From assembly GCA_947496865.1 (NCBI GenBank), contig CANMEE010000001.1, positions 487,501 to 551,500 of the forward strand: a stretch of 64,000 bases of DNA. Reading direction: 5' to 3'. The stretch comes from an uncultured Sphingomonadaceae bacterium. GTDB lineage: Bacteria; Pseudomonadota; Alphaproteobacteria; Sphingomonadales; Sphingomonadaceae. Under the pieces are notes generated by a model. That model saw only the letters and a program-made list of their open reading frames with translations, ran no database searches and was not told the DNA's origin. This document shows, in pieces, positions 53,703 through 62,404 of the stretch (positions are counted from its first letter, which is position 1; each line of letters begins with the position of its first letter). A program made the translations under genes and the position numbers.

Positions 53703-54365
53703 CTAACCAACGTTAATGACGGCGTACAAGCAAATGGCCGTAAGGCTTATACTGAAGAGAAGCGGAATGGCGCGCACGCTGACATCCGATGAAGCCCGGA
53801 CATCGGAACGGCGGCCGGTCACCATCGGGCGAACCAGATTGGCCTTGAGGACAAACTGATAAACGGCAATGGCCGCTATGTGCAGGGCGATCAGTATGAC
53901 AAGAATATCGAAATTGAGCTCATGGATATCGGCAATGTCCCGGCCGGTTTTAAAACTGACCAAGATTGCGAGAGGACCCGATTCGAGGCCGTCGACATCG
54001 ACAGAGAACAGGCCGGTTCCGACCTGAATGGACAAGGCTGCGAGTAACGCGAACACGCTGAGGCTGCCGATCGGACTATGACCGAAAGAGGGACTGTGAC
54101 GGCCCGCAAACAGGTCCCGCACATAGCCGGGAACCGCTCCCAATCGCTTGATCATTGGAACAAAGCGCGCGGTCCAGCTGCCGATGATACCCCAGATCAG
54201 GCGGAACAGGACCAAGGCAAACAGCGTCAGGCCAAGCCGCCGATGCCAGTCCATCATGCCTTCTTCACCTGTCCACCACATCAGCGGAACGAGAAGGACG
54301 ATCAGCCAATGAAAAAGCCGGATCGTCCAGTCCCAGATAATGATCTGCGCCTTGTGGTCGGTCAC
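53703..54365 (-). CDS. Cytochrome b561-type membrane protein
   Basis: The 220-residue protein has four to five membrane helices with b-type haem ligands in the usual places: His in IRLFHWLIV (helix 1), His in MDWHRRLGLTLF, and His in LIALHIAAIAVYQF. It belongs to the Ni-Fe hydrogenase/b561 group of cytochrome b proteins and passes electrons between quinones and a periplasmic partner. It follows the cytochrome c' gene by 20 bases, the usual partner arrangement. Confidence 0.9.
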   Translation of the reverse strand: MTDHKAQIIIWDWTIRLFHWLIVLLVPLMWWTGEEGMMDWHRRLGLTLFALVLFRLIWGIIGSWTARFVPMIKRLGAVPGYVRDLFAGRHSPSFGHSPIGSLSVFALLAALSIQVGTGLFSVDVDGLESGPLAILVSFKTGRDIADIHELNFDILVILIALHIAAIAVYQFVLKANLVRPMVTGRRSDVRASSDVSVRAIPLLFSISLTAICLYAVINVG

Positions 54366-54385
54366 GGTCGGCCAGTCATCGCTGG

Positions 54386-54913
54386 CTAGTCGTCGAGACG
54401 ATAATCATCGTGGCAGGCTTTGCAGGTGCCACCCGTCGTTTTGAATGCCTCGCCAACAGCCGCAATGTCACCGCCCTGTGCCGCAATATTCAAGTTCGCA
54501 GCAGCTTCCTGCATATTACCAACCTTTTCTTGAAAGTCTGGCATATTTTCCCAGATAGCGGGAAGCGCATCGGTGTCTATACCGGATTCAGGACCGCTGC
54601 CTTCAGGCCACCAGTCGGCCATGCCTTGCGTCGCGTCCGGAACGGCCGCGGCTGCTTCTTGAATAATCGCGATGTCGGGGCTGCCTGCTTTCAACTGGTC
54701 GCTGATCGCCTTGAACGCGTCACCGACTTTTTCAAGCTGCCCTTGACGCGCTTCAATCTGTTCCTTGACTGTCATCCCATTGGGTAATTGCACGCTCGCC
54801 ACTTCACTGGACGCTTCCGATGCGGCCTCTGATCCACCACTTTCACCACATGCGGTGAGCATCATCACGGCAGCGATAGCCGGAACTGCAAATTTTACCC
54901 TAAGAGTTTTCAT
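54386..54913 (-). CDS. Cytochrome c'-like lipoprotein
   Basis: The 175-residue protein has a signal ending in the lipobox LTACGESG, a Ser/Glu/Ala-rich linker and a four-helix cytochrome c' domain. The haem-binding CKACH lies near the C-terminus, as in this class. Cytochromes c' bind NO or CO or carry electrons in the periplasm. The lipid anchor is inferred from the lipobox; most known c' proteins are soluble. The start is MKTLRVKF with GGAGG at 5-base spacing. Confidence 0.88.
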   Translation of the reverse strand: MKTLRVKFAVPAIAAVMMLTACGESGGSEAASEASSEVASVQLPNGMTVKEQIEARQGQLEKVGDAFKAISDQLKAGSPDIAIIQEAAAAVPDATQGMADWWPEGSGPESGIDTDALPAIWENMPDFQEKVGNMQEAAANLNIAAQGGDIAAVGEAFKTTGGTCKACHDDYRLDD

Positions 54914-55025
54914 CAAGGCCTCCATATCTGTTTAGCGTCCCGAAAGATGCCGGGAAAGTAAGCAATTACAGGAGAATCGATGATTTGGCCAGTCCCGATA
55001 AAATCATCACTGTCAGGGGTAATGG

Positions 55026-56186
55026 CTAATAGGAACGTGGCAGGTCGAGGACATGCTCCGCCAAATAGGACAAGATCAGATTGGTTGAAATCGGTGCAAT
55101 TTGATAGAGCCGGGTCTCGCGCCACTTCCGCTCGATGTCATAATCCTCGGCAAAGGCGAAGCCGCCGTGCGTTTGCATACAAGCCTCACCAGCGGCCCAT
55201 GAAGCTTCGGAAGCCAGCATTTTCGCCATATTGGCTTCCGCTGCCATCCCTTCACCCGCATCAAACATTGCCGCTGCCTTACGTACCATCAGGTCCGCCG
55301 CTTCGGTTTGCGCGTAGCTACGGGCGATTGGAAACTGGACGCCCTGATTCTGACCGATGGGCCGATCAAACACTTCGCGCTCGCTGGCATAATGCGATGC
55401 CTTGGCGGTGAACCAGCGCGCATCACCGATACATTCGGCAGCAATCAAGACCCGCTCGGCATTCATGCCGTTTAAGATGTAGCGGAGCCCCTTGCCCTCT
55501 TCGCCAATCAGATTTTCCGCTGGCACGCGCAAGTCGTCAAAGTAAACTTCGGTCGTGCTATGGTTGATCATCGTACGGATGGGTTTGATGGTCAGACCGT
55601 TGCCAACCGCTTCGCGCATATCGACAAGGAATACCGACAACCCGTCCGTACGCTTTTTCACTTGGTCCTGCGGGGTGGTGCGTGCCAGCAAAACCATCAG
55701 ATCGCTATGTTCCGCTCGGCTAGTCCAGACTTTCTGACCATTGATGACATAGTCATCTCCGTCCCGAACTGCGGTGGTTTTCAGACCGAGCGTATTGGTT
55801 CCACTTCCTGGCTCGGTCACTCCAAAAGCCTGCAAGCGTAATTCACCGGTCGCGATTTTGGGGAGATATTGCTGTTTCTGCGCGTCGCTGCCGTCGCGTA
55901 ATATCGTGCCCATGATATACATTTGTGCATGGCAAGCGCTGGCATTGCAGCCGCTGCTGTGAATTTCCTCAAGAATGGCTGCGGCGGCCGTTAATCCCAG
56001 TCCACTGCCGCCGTATTCCTCCGGGATTAAAGCGGCTAGAAAGCCTGCTTTGGTGAGCGCATCAACAAACTCGCCAGGATAGGCACGTTCGCGGTCCTTC
56101 TCGCGCCAGTAGCTACCGGGAAAATCACTGCACAGGGCGCGAACGGCTTCGCGCATCTGCGCTATTTCTGGTGTATCACTCCACAT
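55026..56186 (-). CDS. Acyl-CoA dehydrogenase
   Basis: The 386-residue protein has the family layout: an N-terminal helical domain, AFGVTEPGSGTNTLGLKT (FAD and acyl-CoA contacts), NGQKVWTSRAEHSD, the helical C-terminal domain, and CMQTHGGFAFAEDYDIERKWRETRLY. It desaturates acyl-CoA, passing electrons to ETF. Its start overlaps the stop of the S-formylglutathione hydrolase gene by one base (TGATG), so it belongs to the same operon. Its substrate is not evident. Confidence 0.92.
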   Translation of the reverse strand: MWSDTPEIAQMREAVRALCSDFPGSYWREKDRERAYPGEFVDALTKAGFLAALIPEEYGGSGLGLTAAAAILEEIHSSGCNASACHAQMYIMGTILRDGSDAQKQQYLPKIATGELRLQAFGVTEPGSGTNTLGLKTTAVRDGDDYVINGQKVWTSRAEHSDLMVLLARTTPQDQVKKRTDGLSVFLVDMREAVGNGLTIKPIRTMINHSTTEVYFDDLRVPAENLIGEEGKGLRYILNGMNAERVLIAAECIGDARWFTAKASHYASEREVFDRPIGQNQGVQFPIARSYAQTEAADLMVRKAAAMFDAGEGMAAEANMAKMLASEASWAAGEACMQTHGGFAFAEDYDIERKWRETRLYQIAPISTNLILSYLAEHVLDLPRSY

Positions 56187-57013
56187 CAGAGCCGCTCCGC
56201 ATGCCAGCGCAAATGATCGTCCATGAAAGTCGAGATGGTGAAATAGCTATGGTCATATCCTTCGCGCATATTGAGCGTCAGAGGGATAGCGGCCCGCGCG
56301 CACGCTTCCACTAGCAAATTTGGTTTGAGCTGTTGTTCTAGAAACTGGTCGGCCGTCCCTTGGTCTACAAGAATATCAGAAACCCGAGCGCCATCGTCAA
56401 TAAGCGCACAGGCATCATAGCCCCGCCAAGCGGACTGATCAGCGCCGAGATATCCGCCCAAAGCCTTTTGACCCCAGGGACATTGCAGCGGGGAAACAAT
56501 CGGCGCAAAAGCCGAGACGCTTTTGAAAAGATCCGGATTACGTAACGCCATGGTCAGCGCGCCATGACCGCCCATGCTGTGGCCGAAAATCCCCTGCCGA
56601 TCCCTGTCAATCGGGAAATGCTGTGAAAGAAGCGGAAGAAGCTCAAGCTCAATATAGCTGCGCATGCGGAAGTTGGTGGCCCAAGGTTCCTCCGTCGCGT
56701 CGACATAAAAGCCCGCGCCCTGACCCATATCATAGCTGTAATCGTCGGGTATATTGTCACCGCGCGGAGATGTGTCTGGGCAAACGATGATCAATCCCAG
56801 TTCACTGGCAAGTCGGCGATATTCGCCCTTGTCCATCACGTTGGCATGGGTGCACGTCAGGCCAGACAGGTACCACAGGACAGGCAGCTTAGCGCCATCC
56901 TGATGATCCGGCACAAAGACCGCAAAAGTCATATCCGTTTTGGTTTCGGCGGAAGCATGGGAATAAACCCCTTGCACCCCGCCGAACGCCTTATTGGTCG
57001 ATAGTGTTTCCAT
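56186..57013 (-). CDS. fghA: S-formylglutathione hydrolase
   Basis: From METLSTNKAFGG, the usual start of the family, the enzyme has 275 residues. It is an esterase-D-type alpha/beta hydrolase with YLSGLTCTHANVMDKGEY, the nucleophilic Ser in GHSMGGHGAL, the catalytic Asp in LVDQGTADQF and the His near the C-terminal YDHSYF. It hydrolyses S-formylglutathione to formate and glutathione, the second step of formaldehyde detoxification after AdhC. The frame opens at 57049 and would overlap the VOC gene. GHSMGG is diagnostic. Confidence 0.93.
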   Translation of the reverse strand: METLSTNKAFGGVQGVYSHASAETKTDMTFAVFVPDHQDGAKLPVLWYLSGLTCTHANVMDKGEYRRLASELGLIIVCPDTSPRGDNIPDDYSYDMGQGAGFYVDATEEPWATNFRMRSYIELELLPLLSQHFPIDRDRQGIFGHSMGGHGALTMALRNPDLFKSVSAFAPIVSPLQCPWGQKALGGYLGADQSAWRGYDACALIDDGARVSDILVDQGTADQFLEQQLKPNLLVEACARAAIPLTLNMREGYDHSYFTISTFMDDHLRWHAERL

Positions 57014-57024
57014 GCGCGTGGAAA

Positions 57025-57405
57025 TCAACCCATTTGATGCAGAGCGCAAAGCTTATTGCCTGAAGGATCGCGCAGATAAGCCAGGTAAAGCTTACCAAGG
57101 CCGCCTTCGCGAACACCTGGAGGATCTTCCAGCGTGGTTCCGCCATTGGCGATACCAGCTGCATGCCAAGCATCTGCCGTTGCAGGATCTTTTGCTGCAA
57201 AACCAACGGTGCAGCCATTGCCGCAAGTTGCGGGATCGCCATCAATTGGCGGCGTGATGGAAAAAATACCTGTATCGGTGAACCAGAAAACCCGGCCTTT
57301 GTCATCAGGTTTCCCCGCAGGATAGCCCATCGCACCCAGCGTTGCGTCGTAGAATTTCTTTGACGCTGCGATGTCGTTCGCGCCCACCATGATGTGACTG
57401 TACAT
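57025..57405 (-). CDS. VOC (glyoxalase-like) protein
   Basis: The 126-residue protein has one vicinal-oxygen-chelate module: YSHIMVGANDIAASKKFYDATLGAMGYP at the start and YLAYLRDPSGNKLCALHQ at the end, with metal-ligand positions His near residue 4 and Glu/Gln-like positions less clear. It lies between adhC (21 bases upstream) and fghA, an arrangement seen in many proteobacteria, and probably serves the same glutathione-linked detoxification. The exact reaction is unknown. Confidence 0.85.
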   Translation of the reverse strand: MYSHIMVGANDIAASKKFYDATLGAMGYPAGKPDDKGRVFWFTDTGIFSITPPIDGDPATCGNGCTVGFAAKDPATADAWHAAGIANGGTTLEDPPGVREGGLGKLYLAYLRDPSGNKLCALHQMG

Positions 57406-57426
57406 TATATTCCCCTTTTTGAGTTT

Positions 57427-58536
57427 CTAGAAAACCACGACGCTGCGGATGCTCTCACCCGCATGCATCAAATCAAAACCTTTGTTAATTTCTTCGAGTG
57501 TTAGCGTGTGTGTGATCATAGGATCGATTTCGATCTTGCCGTTCACATACCAATCGACAATTTTCGGTACGTCGGTCCGGCCGCGAGCACCGCCAAAGGC
57601 TGTGCCTTTCCAAACCCGGCCGGTGACCAATTGAAACGGGCGCGTGGCGATTTCCTTGCCCGCTTCGGCAACACCGATGATAATGCTCTCGCCCCAACCG
57701 CGATGGCAGGATTCCAATGCTTGCCGCATCACGTCCGTATTACCGGTACAATCGAACGTATAGTCTGCGCCGCCATCGGTCAGTGCGACCAGATGTTCCA
57801 CCACATCCCCATCAATCTTGGCCGGATTAACAAAATGGGTCATGCCGAATTTCCGGCCCCATGCTTCCTTGTCATCGTTTAGATCCACACCAATAATCTT
57901 GTCAGCACCAACCATGCGAGCGCCTTGAATGACGTTCAACCCGATGCCGCCCAGACCAAAAACGATGACATTGGCCCCCGGTTCAACCTTAGCGGTGTTG
58001 GTAACCGCGCCAACGCCCGTTGTAACGCCGCAGCCGATGTAGCAACTTTTGTCAAACGGCGCATCGGTGCGGATTTTGGCGACCGCAATTTCCGGCAACA
58101 CGATGAAATTGGAGAAAGTGGAGCAACCCATATAATGATAAATTGCCTCGCCCTTATAGGACATACGGCTCGTCCCGTCCGGCATTAGGCCCTGCCCCTG
58201 AGTTGACCGGATCGCTGTGCATAAATTGGTTTTGCCCGAGAGACAGGATTTACATTGCCGGCATTCCGGCGTGTAAAGCGGGATCACATGGTCATCGGGT
58301 GCCACCGACGTAACCCCCGCACCAACCTCACGGACAATCCCAGCTCCTTCATGGCCCAAAACGCTTGGAAACTTACCCTCGCTGTCAAGACCGTCCAGAG
58401 TGTAGGCATCTGTGTGGCAGATACCGGTTGCCATGATCTCGACCAATACTTCACCGGCTTTTGGGCCCTCCAAATCGAGTTCAACAATCTCCAAAGGCTT
58501 TTTGGCTTCAAAAGCAACTGCAGCACGGGTTTTCAT
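57427..58536 (-). CDS. adhC: S-(hydroxymethyl)glutathione dehydrogenase/class III alcohol dehydrogenase
   Basis: The 369-residue enzyme has the catalytic zinc site ([12 protein letters not shown] and [12 protein letters not shown]), the four-Cys structural zinc lobe [15 protein letters not shown], and the nucleotide fold [17 protein letters not shown]. This is the glutathione-dependent formaldehyde dehydrogenase of class III type. It oxidises S-hydroxymethylglutathione to S-formylglutathione. It heads the operon adhC-VOC-fghA-acyl-CoA dehydrogenase. The gap 58537-58634 holds no gene. Confidence 0.95.
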   Translation of the reverse strand: MKTRAAVAFEAKKPLEIVELDLEGPKAGEVLVEIMATGICHTDAYTLDGLDSEGKFPSVLGHEGAGIVREVGAGVTSVAPDDHVIPLYTPECRQCKSCLSGKTNLCTAIRSTQGQGLMPDGTSRMSYKGEAIYHYMGCSTFSNFIVLPEIAVAKIRTDAPFDKSCYIGCGVTTGVGAVTNTAKVEPGANVIVFGLGGIGLNVIQGARMVGADKIIGVDLNDDKEAWGRKFGMTHFVNPAKIDGDVVEHLVALTDGGADYTFDCTGNTDVMRQALESCHRGWGESIIIGVAEAGKEIATRPFQLVTGRVWKGTAFGGARGRTDVPKIVDWYVNGKIEIDPMITHTLTLEEINKGFDLMHAGESIRSVVVF

Positions 58537-58634
58537 GGGGGCGTATGTCCTGATCGATGGGTTTGGGAAATCACCTTAACTTATAGCCCCATGCAATCAA
58601 CTGGATTTGCGTTTTCATTGCCATTGGTAAAAGG

Positions 58635-59162
58635 TCAGACTTCACCGGGCAGTCGATAAAAATCCCCAAGCCTGTCCAAAGCAATTTTCAAAACCAGTTT
58701 GCCGGATCGCGCCGGCCAGCCGAGATTTTTTTCGGCGGCGGGAACACCCTCGCCTGCACAAATAATCCGCCAGGCAATTTCGGACAGATTGCTACCCAAA
58801 TGCACCATTGCATTGTCGAAACGCTGCTTGGCAGCGATCTGCGCCTCGGTCGCATTGAGCATCTCTGGTGCCGCGCGCCGTCCACTGGTCGGCGGCATGC
58901 TGTTCCAGCTCATCGTAATATTCGGGGCGAGATTAGCCCGTTCCCAATCCGCCCGTAATTTCTCTCCGCTATCAAACTGACGATCCGTTAAATGCCCTCG
59001 CGCATGGAGCCAGCCTAGCGGCGATTCCGAAATATTGACCGTCACGCTGCGGGCTCCGCGCTTTTTGGCTCGCCCCCTTTTTCGACCCCTTCCATCTTGA
59101 GGCAGGGGCCGTTCCACTAACATACGCGGGTCTGAAAATTTCTCGGTTCTGGTTGAGGGCAT
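58635..59162 (-). CDS. DUF6456-like protein, sphingomonad helix-turn-helix partner
   Basis: From MPSTRTEKFSD (GGAG upstream) the protein has 175 residues. A basic stretch (GRGRKRGRAKKRGARS) precedes SPLGWLHARGHLTDRQFDSGEKLRADWERA, NATEAQIAAKQRFDNAM and a final segment WPARSGKLVLKIALDRLGDFY. This resembles the DUF6456 family; such proteins are usually taken as small DNA-binding proteins. It diverges from the HTH gene at 59251, with a palindrome between. The frame further upstream is antisense and rejected. Confidence 0.7.
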   Translation of the reverse strand: MPSTRTEKFSDPRMLVERPLPQDGRGRKRGRAKKRGARSVTVNISESPLGWLHARGHLTDRQFDSGEKLRADWERANLAPNITMSWNSMPPTSGRRAAPEMLNATEAQIAAKQRFDNAMVHLGSNLSEIAWRIICAGEGVPAAEKNLGWPARSGKLVLKIALDRLGDFYRLPGEV

Positions 59163-59195
59163 ATCGATCTCCGTGCCAATTGATCCGAATCCCTC

Positions 59196-59210
59196 TTGCC
59201 ATTTTGGCAA
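59196..59210. promoter_or_regulatory. Perfect palindrome in a divergent promoter
   Basis: TTGCCA and TGGCAA (15 bases with the central TTT) form a perfect inverted repeat, 33 bases from the DUF6456 start and 40 bases from the HTH start. Its size and spacing fit an operator for the HTH protein. Confidence 0.5.
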
Positions 59211-59250
59211 ATATGTAGGAAAGAAAAAACCATATAGGTTGGAGGTAATC

Positions 59251-59814
59251 ATGATTAGCCGTATCAGAGACGTCCGCAAGGCCAAGGGACTAACGCTCGA
59301 TGACGTCGCGAAAAGCTGCGATCCACCAACCACAGCCCAAACCATCGGTCGGCTGGAAACCGGAATGCGCACATTGTCGCTCGACTGGCTCAACCGGATA
59401 GCCGATGCGCTGGCCGTCGATAGCGCGGAATTACTCGCCTTGCCTGATCAGGATGAATTGCCTGTGGCGGCGATACTGGACCATAAAGGGGCACATGCAC
59501 TCAAAAAAACCGAAAGCATTTCTCAACCAACGATAGAGACAGATATGGTGGCCTTGCGCGTGAAGAGCAGCATTGGCGACTATCGATCTGGGGATGATGT
59601 CTGGCTGTCCCGCCGGTCGCCCAGTCAGTTTCATTCCGCGCTTAACCGCGATATATTGGTGCCCCGCCCAGCAGGACGATTTCTGTTCGGCCGCCTGATC
59701 GGGCGAGAGGGTGACATGATACAGATTTTGCCACTGGGCAGCGGCGCCCGGCAACAGGTGGTTAAAGATCCCGAATGGATTGGCGTTGCGGTGCGGTTGG
59801 TAAGAGCACTTTAA
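59251..59814 (+). CDS. XRE-type helix-turn-helix regulator with a C-terminal sensing domain
   Basis: The start follows a textbook ribosome site (GGAGGTAATC). The 187-residue protein has an XRE helix-turn-helix (residues 1-68: ISRIRDVRKAKGLTLDDVA then TIGRLETGMRTLSLDWLNRI). A C-terminal beta-rich domain follows (VALRVKSSIGDYRSGDDVW, then RFLFGRLIGREGDMIQILPLG), similar in outline to S24-like LexA/repressor domains but without visible catalytic Ser-Lys. It probably represses itself and the divergent gene through the palindrome between them; this is inference. Confidence 0.82.
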   Translation: MISRIRDVRKAKGLTLDDVAKSCDPPTTAQTIGRLETGMRTLSLDWLNRIADALAVDSAELLALPDQDELPVAAILDHKGAHALKKTESISQPTIETDMVALRVKSSIGDYRSGDDVWLSRRSPSQFHSALNRDILVPRPAGRFLFGRLIGREGDMIQILPLGSGARQQVVKDPEWIGVAVRLVRAL

Positions 59815-59838
59815 GGCCTTTGCGCTAAGACTCTCCCC

Positions 59839-61014
59839 ATGAACCGTCCGCTCCATATATTGACGCTATCGACCTTATTTCCCAATGCGGCAGCCCCGAA
59901 TTTCGGGATATTTGTTGAGCGGCAAACGAAGGAATTGGCCAACAGGCCCGAAGCCGATGTAATGGTCGTCAATCCTATCGGGCTGCCACCGCCGCCTTTC
60001 AGAAATCTCGCTCGCTATCGCCCGTTAACCGCCCTGCCCGATCATGAGCAATGGCGTGGGCTAAATGTCCACCGACCACGGTTTACGCTCATTCCCAAAT
60101 TGGGCGGCGCAAAAAACCCAAAAAGGATCGCAGCGGCGGTCCTACCACTTATTGCAAAGCTCCATGGTGAAAAACCGTTTGATCTGATTGATGCGGAGTT
60201 TTTCTATCCCGACGGCCCGGCCGCAATGCAGTTATCAGCAGCGCTGAATATCCCATTCACGATCAAAGCCCGCGGCGCGGACATCCATCATTGGGGCAGC
60301 GATCCGGAATGTTTGTCACAAATATTGACCGCCGCAGACACAGCGTCGGGCCTGTTGGCGGTATCGAAAGCGCTGAAACAGGATATGCAGGAGCTGGGCA
60401 TGGACAGTGCCAAAATCACGGTCCATTATACCGGCCTTGATCAAGAGAAATTCGTGCCCGTTAGTCGCCATGCAGCCAAAAGCGAGCTGGACGTCAAAGG
60501 GCCGCTATTCATTTGTGTCGGCGCTCTTATCCAGCGCAAGAACCAGGCTTTGGTAATCGAAGCCATGACATCCTTCCCGGACGCGACGCTGATGCTGGCC
60601 GGTATAGGCGAAGAAGAAAAAACCTACCGGGCACTGGCCACCAAATTAGGTGTGGAAGATCGCGTCCGCTTTTTAGGTAATGTCCCACATGACGAACTGC
60701 CCAAGCTCGTCGCTGCGGCAGATATTTCCATCCTGCCGTCCCAATCCGAAGGACTTGCAAACGCGTGGGTGGAAGCCTTGTCGTGCGGCACGCCGATTAT
60801 CATCAGCGAGGCCGGTGGCGCCCGGGAACTGGTGCGTTCCGATATTGCCGGCAGAATTGTCGAACAAGACAGTTCGGCCATTGCTGACGCCATTACGGCT
60901 GTTCTGGCGACCCCACAAACACAGGACGCTGTGCGCGCTTCCGTTAGTCATTTCAGCTGGAAAAATAACGGCGATGCCTTGGTAAAGCTGTTCGCCAGCG
61001 TGACCCAGCGTTAA
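59839..61014 (+). CDS. Family 4 glycosyltransferase
   Basis: The 391-residue enzyme has an N-terminal acceptor domain (LSTLFPNAAAPNFGIFVERQ) and a C-terminal donor domain with FICVGALIQRKNQALVIEAM, RVRFLGNVPHDELPKL and ILPSQSEGLANAWVEALSCGTPII, where the ExxxxxxxE pattern binds the nucleotide sugar. It retains the anomeric configuration. It probably adds sugar to an envelope polysaccharide, but the acceptor is unknown. Its stop directly abuts the stop of the convergent Mth938-like gene. Confidence 0.9.
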   Translation: MNRPLHILTLSTLFPNAAAPNFGIFVERQTKELANRPEADVMVVNPIGLPPPPFRNLARYRPLTALPDHEQWRGLNVHRPRFTLIPKLGGAKNPKRIAAAVLPLIAKLHGEKPFDLIDAEFFYPDGPAAMQLSAALNIPFTIKARGADIHHWGSDPECLSQILTAADTASGLLAVSKALKQDMQELGMDSAKITVHYTGLDQEKFVPVSRHAAKSELDVKGPLFICVGALIQRKNQALVIEAMTSFPDATLMLAGIGEEEKTYRALATKLGVEDRVRFLGNVPHDELPKLVAAADISILPSQSEGLANAWVEALSCGTPIIISEAGGARELVRSDIAGRIVEQDSSAIADAITAVLATPQTQDAVRASVSHFSWKNNGDALVKLFASVTQR

Positions 61015-61395
61015 TTAGCGCAGTGGCATAAACGCGCCAATAACCCAGCGTTCTTCTGCCCGTAACACGCCCCAAGCGCGGGCTGCGGCGCGGCTATCCA
61101 TAACTTCGATGCCCAAATTCGCTTCATCCGCCGCACGGCGAAAGGCTGCTGGCGGTTGCTCCATTTTCGTGCCGCTCCCAAAGAGCAAGAATTCAGGTGC
61201 CGGAGACAAATTTAGGGCAGCGATGATATCAGTCAGATCCAAATCCTCGCGTGCTGGTGCATCCCAAGACTGCGCTTGTTCGGGAGACAGCAGCAAGCCC
61301 TCTTCATATCTTTCAGGACCAACCTTAAAGCCATGGGGCGTAAAGCCTGTGACAACTGGCCCTTCAAAATCAACGTCGCGACGTAGCTCAACCAT
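61015..61395 (-). CDS. Mth938-domain protein
   Basis: The 126-residue protein fits the Mth938-like (DUF498/NDUFAF3) fold: VTGFTPHGFKVGPERYEEGLLLSPEQAQSWD, then PEFLLFGSGTKM and GIEVMDSRAAARAWGVL. The mitochondrial homologue helps assemble complex I. The bacterial protein is usually encoded next to secDF, as here, and its role is unknown. Confidence 0.88.
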   Translation of the reverse strand: MVELRRDVDFEGPVVTGFTPHGFKVGPERYEEGLLLSPEQAQSWDAPAREDLDLTDIIAALNLSPAPEFLLFGSGTKMEQPPAAFRRAADEANLGIEVMDSRAAARAWGVLRAEERWVIGAFMPLR

Positions 61396-61408
61396 TACTC
61401 TTCAACGA

Positions 61409-62398
61409 TCAACCGACTTCTTCAGGGCCACCGACTCTCTCGGCCTTCCCGCCTCCAGTTTCAGGAGGGATGAAGCTGTCCGGGCCGACTTTCAACCAGA
61501 TCAATATTGGCGCCGCCATATAGACTGATGAATATGTACCGATGAAGACACCAAGGAACATCGCAGCTGCGAAACCAAAGATCACGTCCGGCCCCCAAAT
61601 GATCAAGGCAACCAAAGCGACCAACATGGTCAAGCTGGTCATCACCGTCCGTGCCAGTGTTTCGTTCACAGAAAGGTCGAGCAAAGCGATAATGTCCATC
61701 TTGCGATATTTCTTCAGATTTTCTCTGATCCGGTCATAGACCACAATCGTATCGTTCAGCGAATAGCCGATAATTGTCAGCAAAGCGGCCACGATATTGA
61801 GGTTAAACTCCAGCTGTGTCAGCGCGAAAAACCCGAAAGTAAGCGCGACATCGTGGAATAAAGCAAACAATGCCCCTGCGCCAAACTGCCACTCAAATCT
61901 AATCCAGATATAGAGGGTGATCGCGAGCATCGCGCCAACCAACGACCAGACACCTTTGGACAATAGTTCCTCGGAAACCTTGCCAGAGACAGAATCCACG
62001 CCGTCAATGCGAACATCAGGATATTCCGTCTTCAACATTCCAGTGATCTCATCGGCCATCGTATTGGCCAATTCCGGATCTTGATCAGCACCGTCAGGCA
62101 GCTTCATACGGATCGACACTTCATTCGGCTCACCAAAACGCTGGATCGTGGGATCGCCATAGCCCAATGCGCCTACTTTTTCGCGCAATTCCGTAATCGG
62201 TGCATCTGTGGTCTGGGTAAAGGTCGTGCGGATCATCTGGCCACCGACGAAATCGACGCCAAAATTCAATCCGCGCTGTGCGACCAATGCCATTGAACCA
62301 ATGATCATCAAAATGCTGATCGCGACCGCAATATTCCGCCATTTCAGAAAGGCGATATTGGTGTCGTCGGGAACGAGTTTGAGAAGTTTCATTGTCAT
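61409..62398 (-). CDS. secF: Protein translocase subunit SecF
   Basis: The 329-residue protein has the SecF layout: a first membrane helix, a periplasmic domain (GLNFGVDFVGGQMIRTTF), then five further helices with LTIIGYSLNDTIVVYDRIREN (the conserved motif) and ETLARTVMTSLTMLVALVALIIWG. With SecD it uses the proton gradient to pull proteins across the inner membrane. It starts 6 bases after secD on the same strand. The Mth938 gene follows by 13 bases. Confidence 0.96.
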   Translation of the reverse strand: MTMKLLKLVPDDTNIAFLKWRNIAVAISILMIIGSMALVAQRGLNFGVDFVGGQMIRTTFTQTTDAPITELREKVGALGYGDPTIQRFGEPNEVSIRMKLPDGADQDPELANTMADEITGMLKTEYPDVRIDGVDSVSGKVSEELLSKGVWSLVGAMLAITLYIWIRFEWQFGAGALFALFHDVALTFGFFALTQLEFNLNIVAALLTIIGYSLNDTIVVYDRIRENLKKYRKMDIIALLDLSVNETLARTVMTSLTMLVALVALIIWGPDVIFGFAAAMFLGVFIGTYSSVYMAAPILIWLKVGPDSFIPPETGGGKAERVGGPEEVG

Positions 62399-62404
62399 TC
62401 CCTC

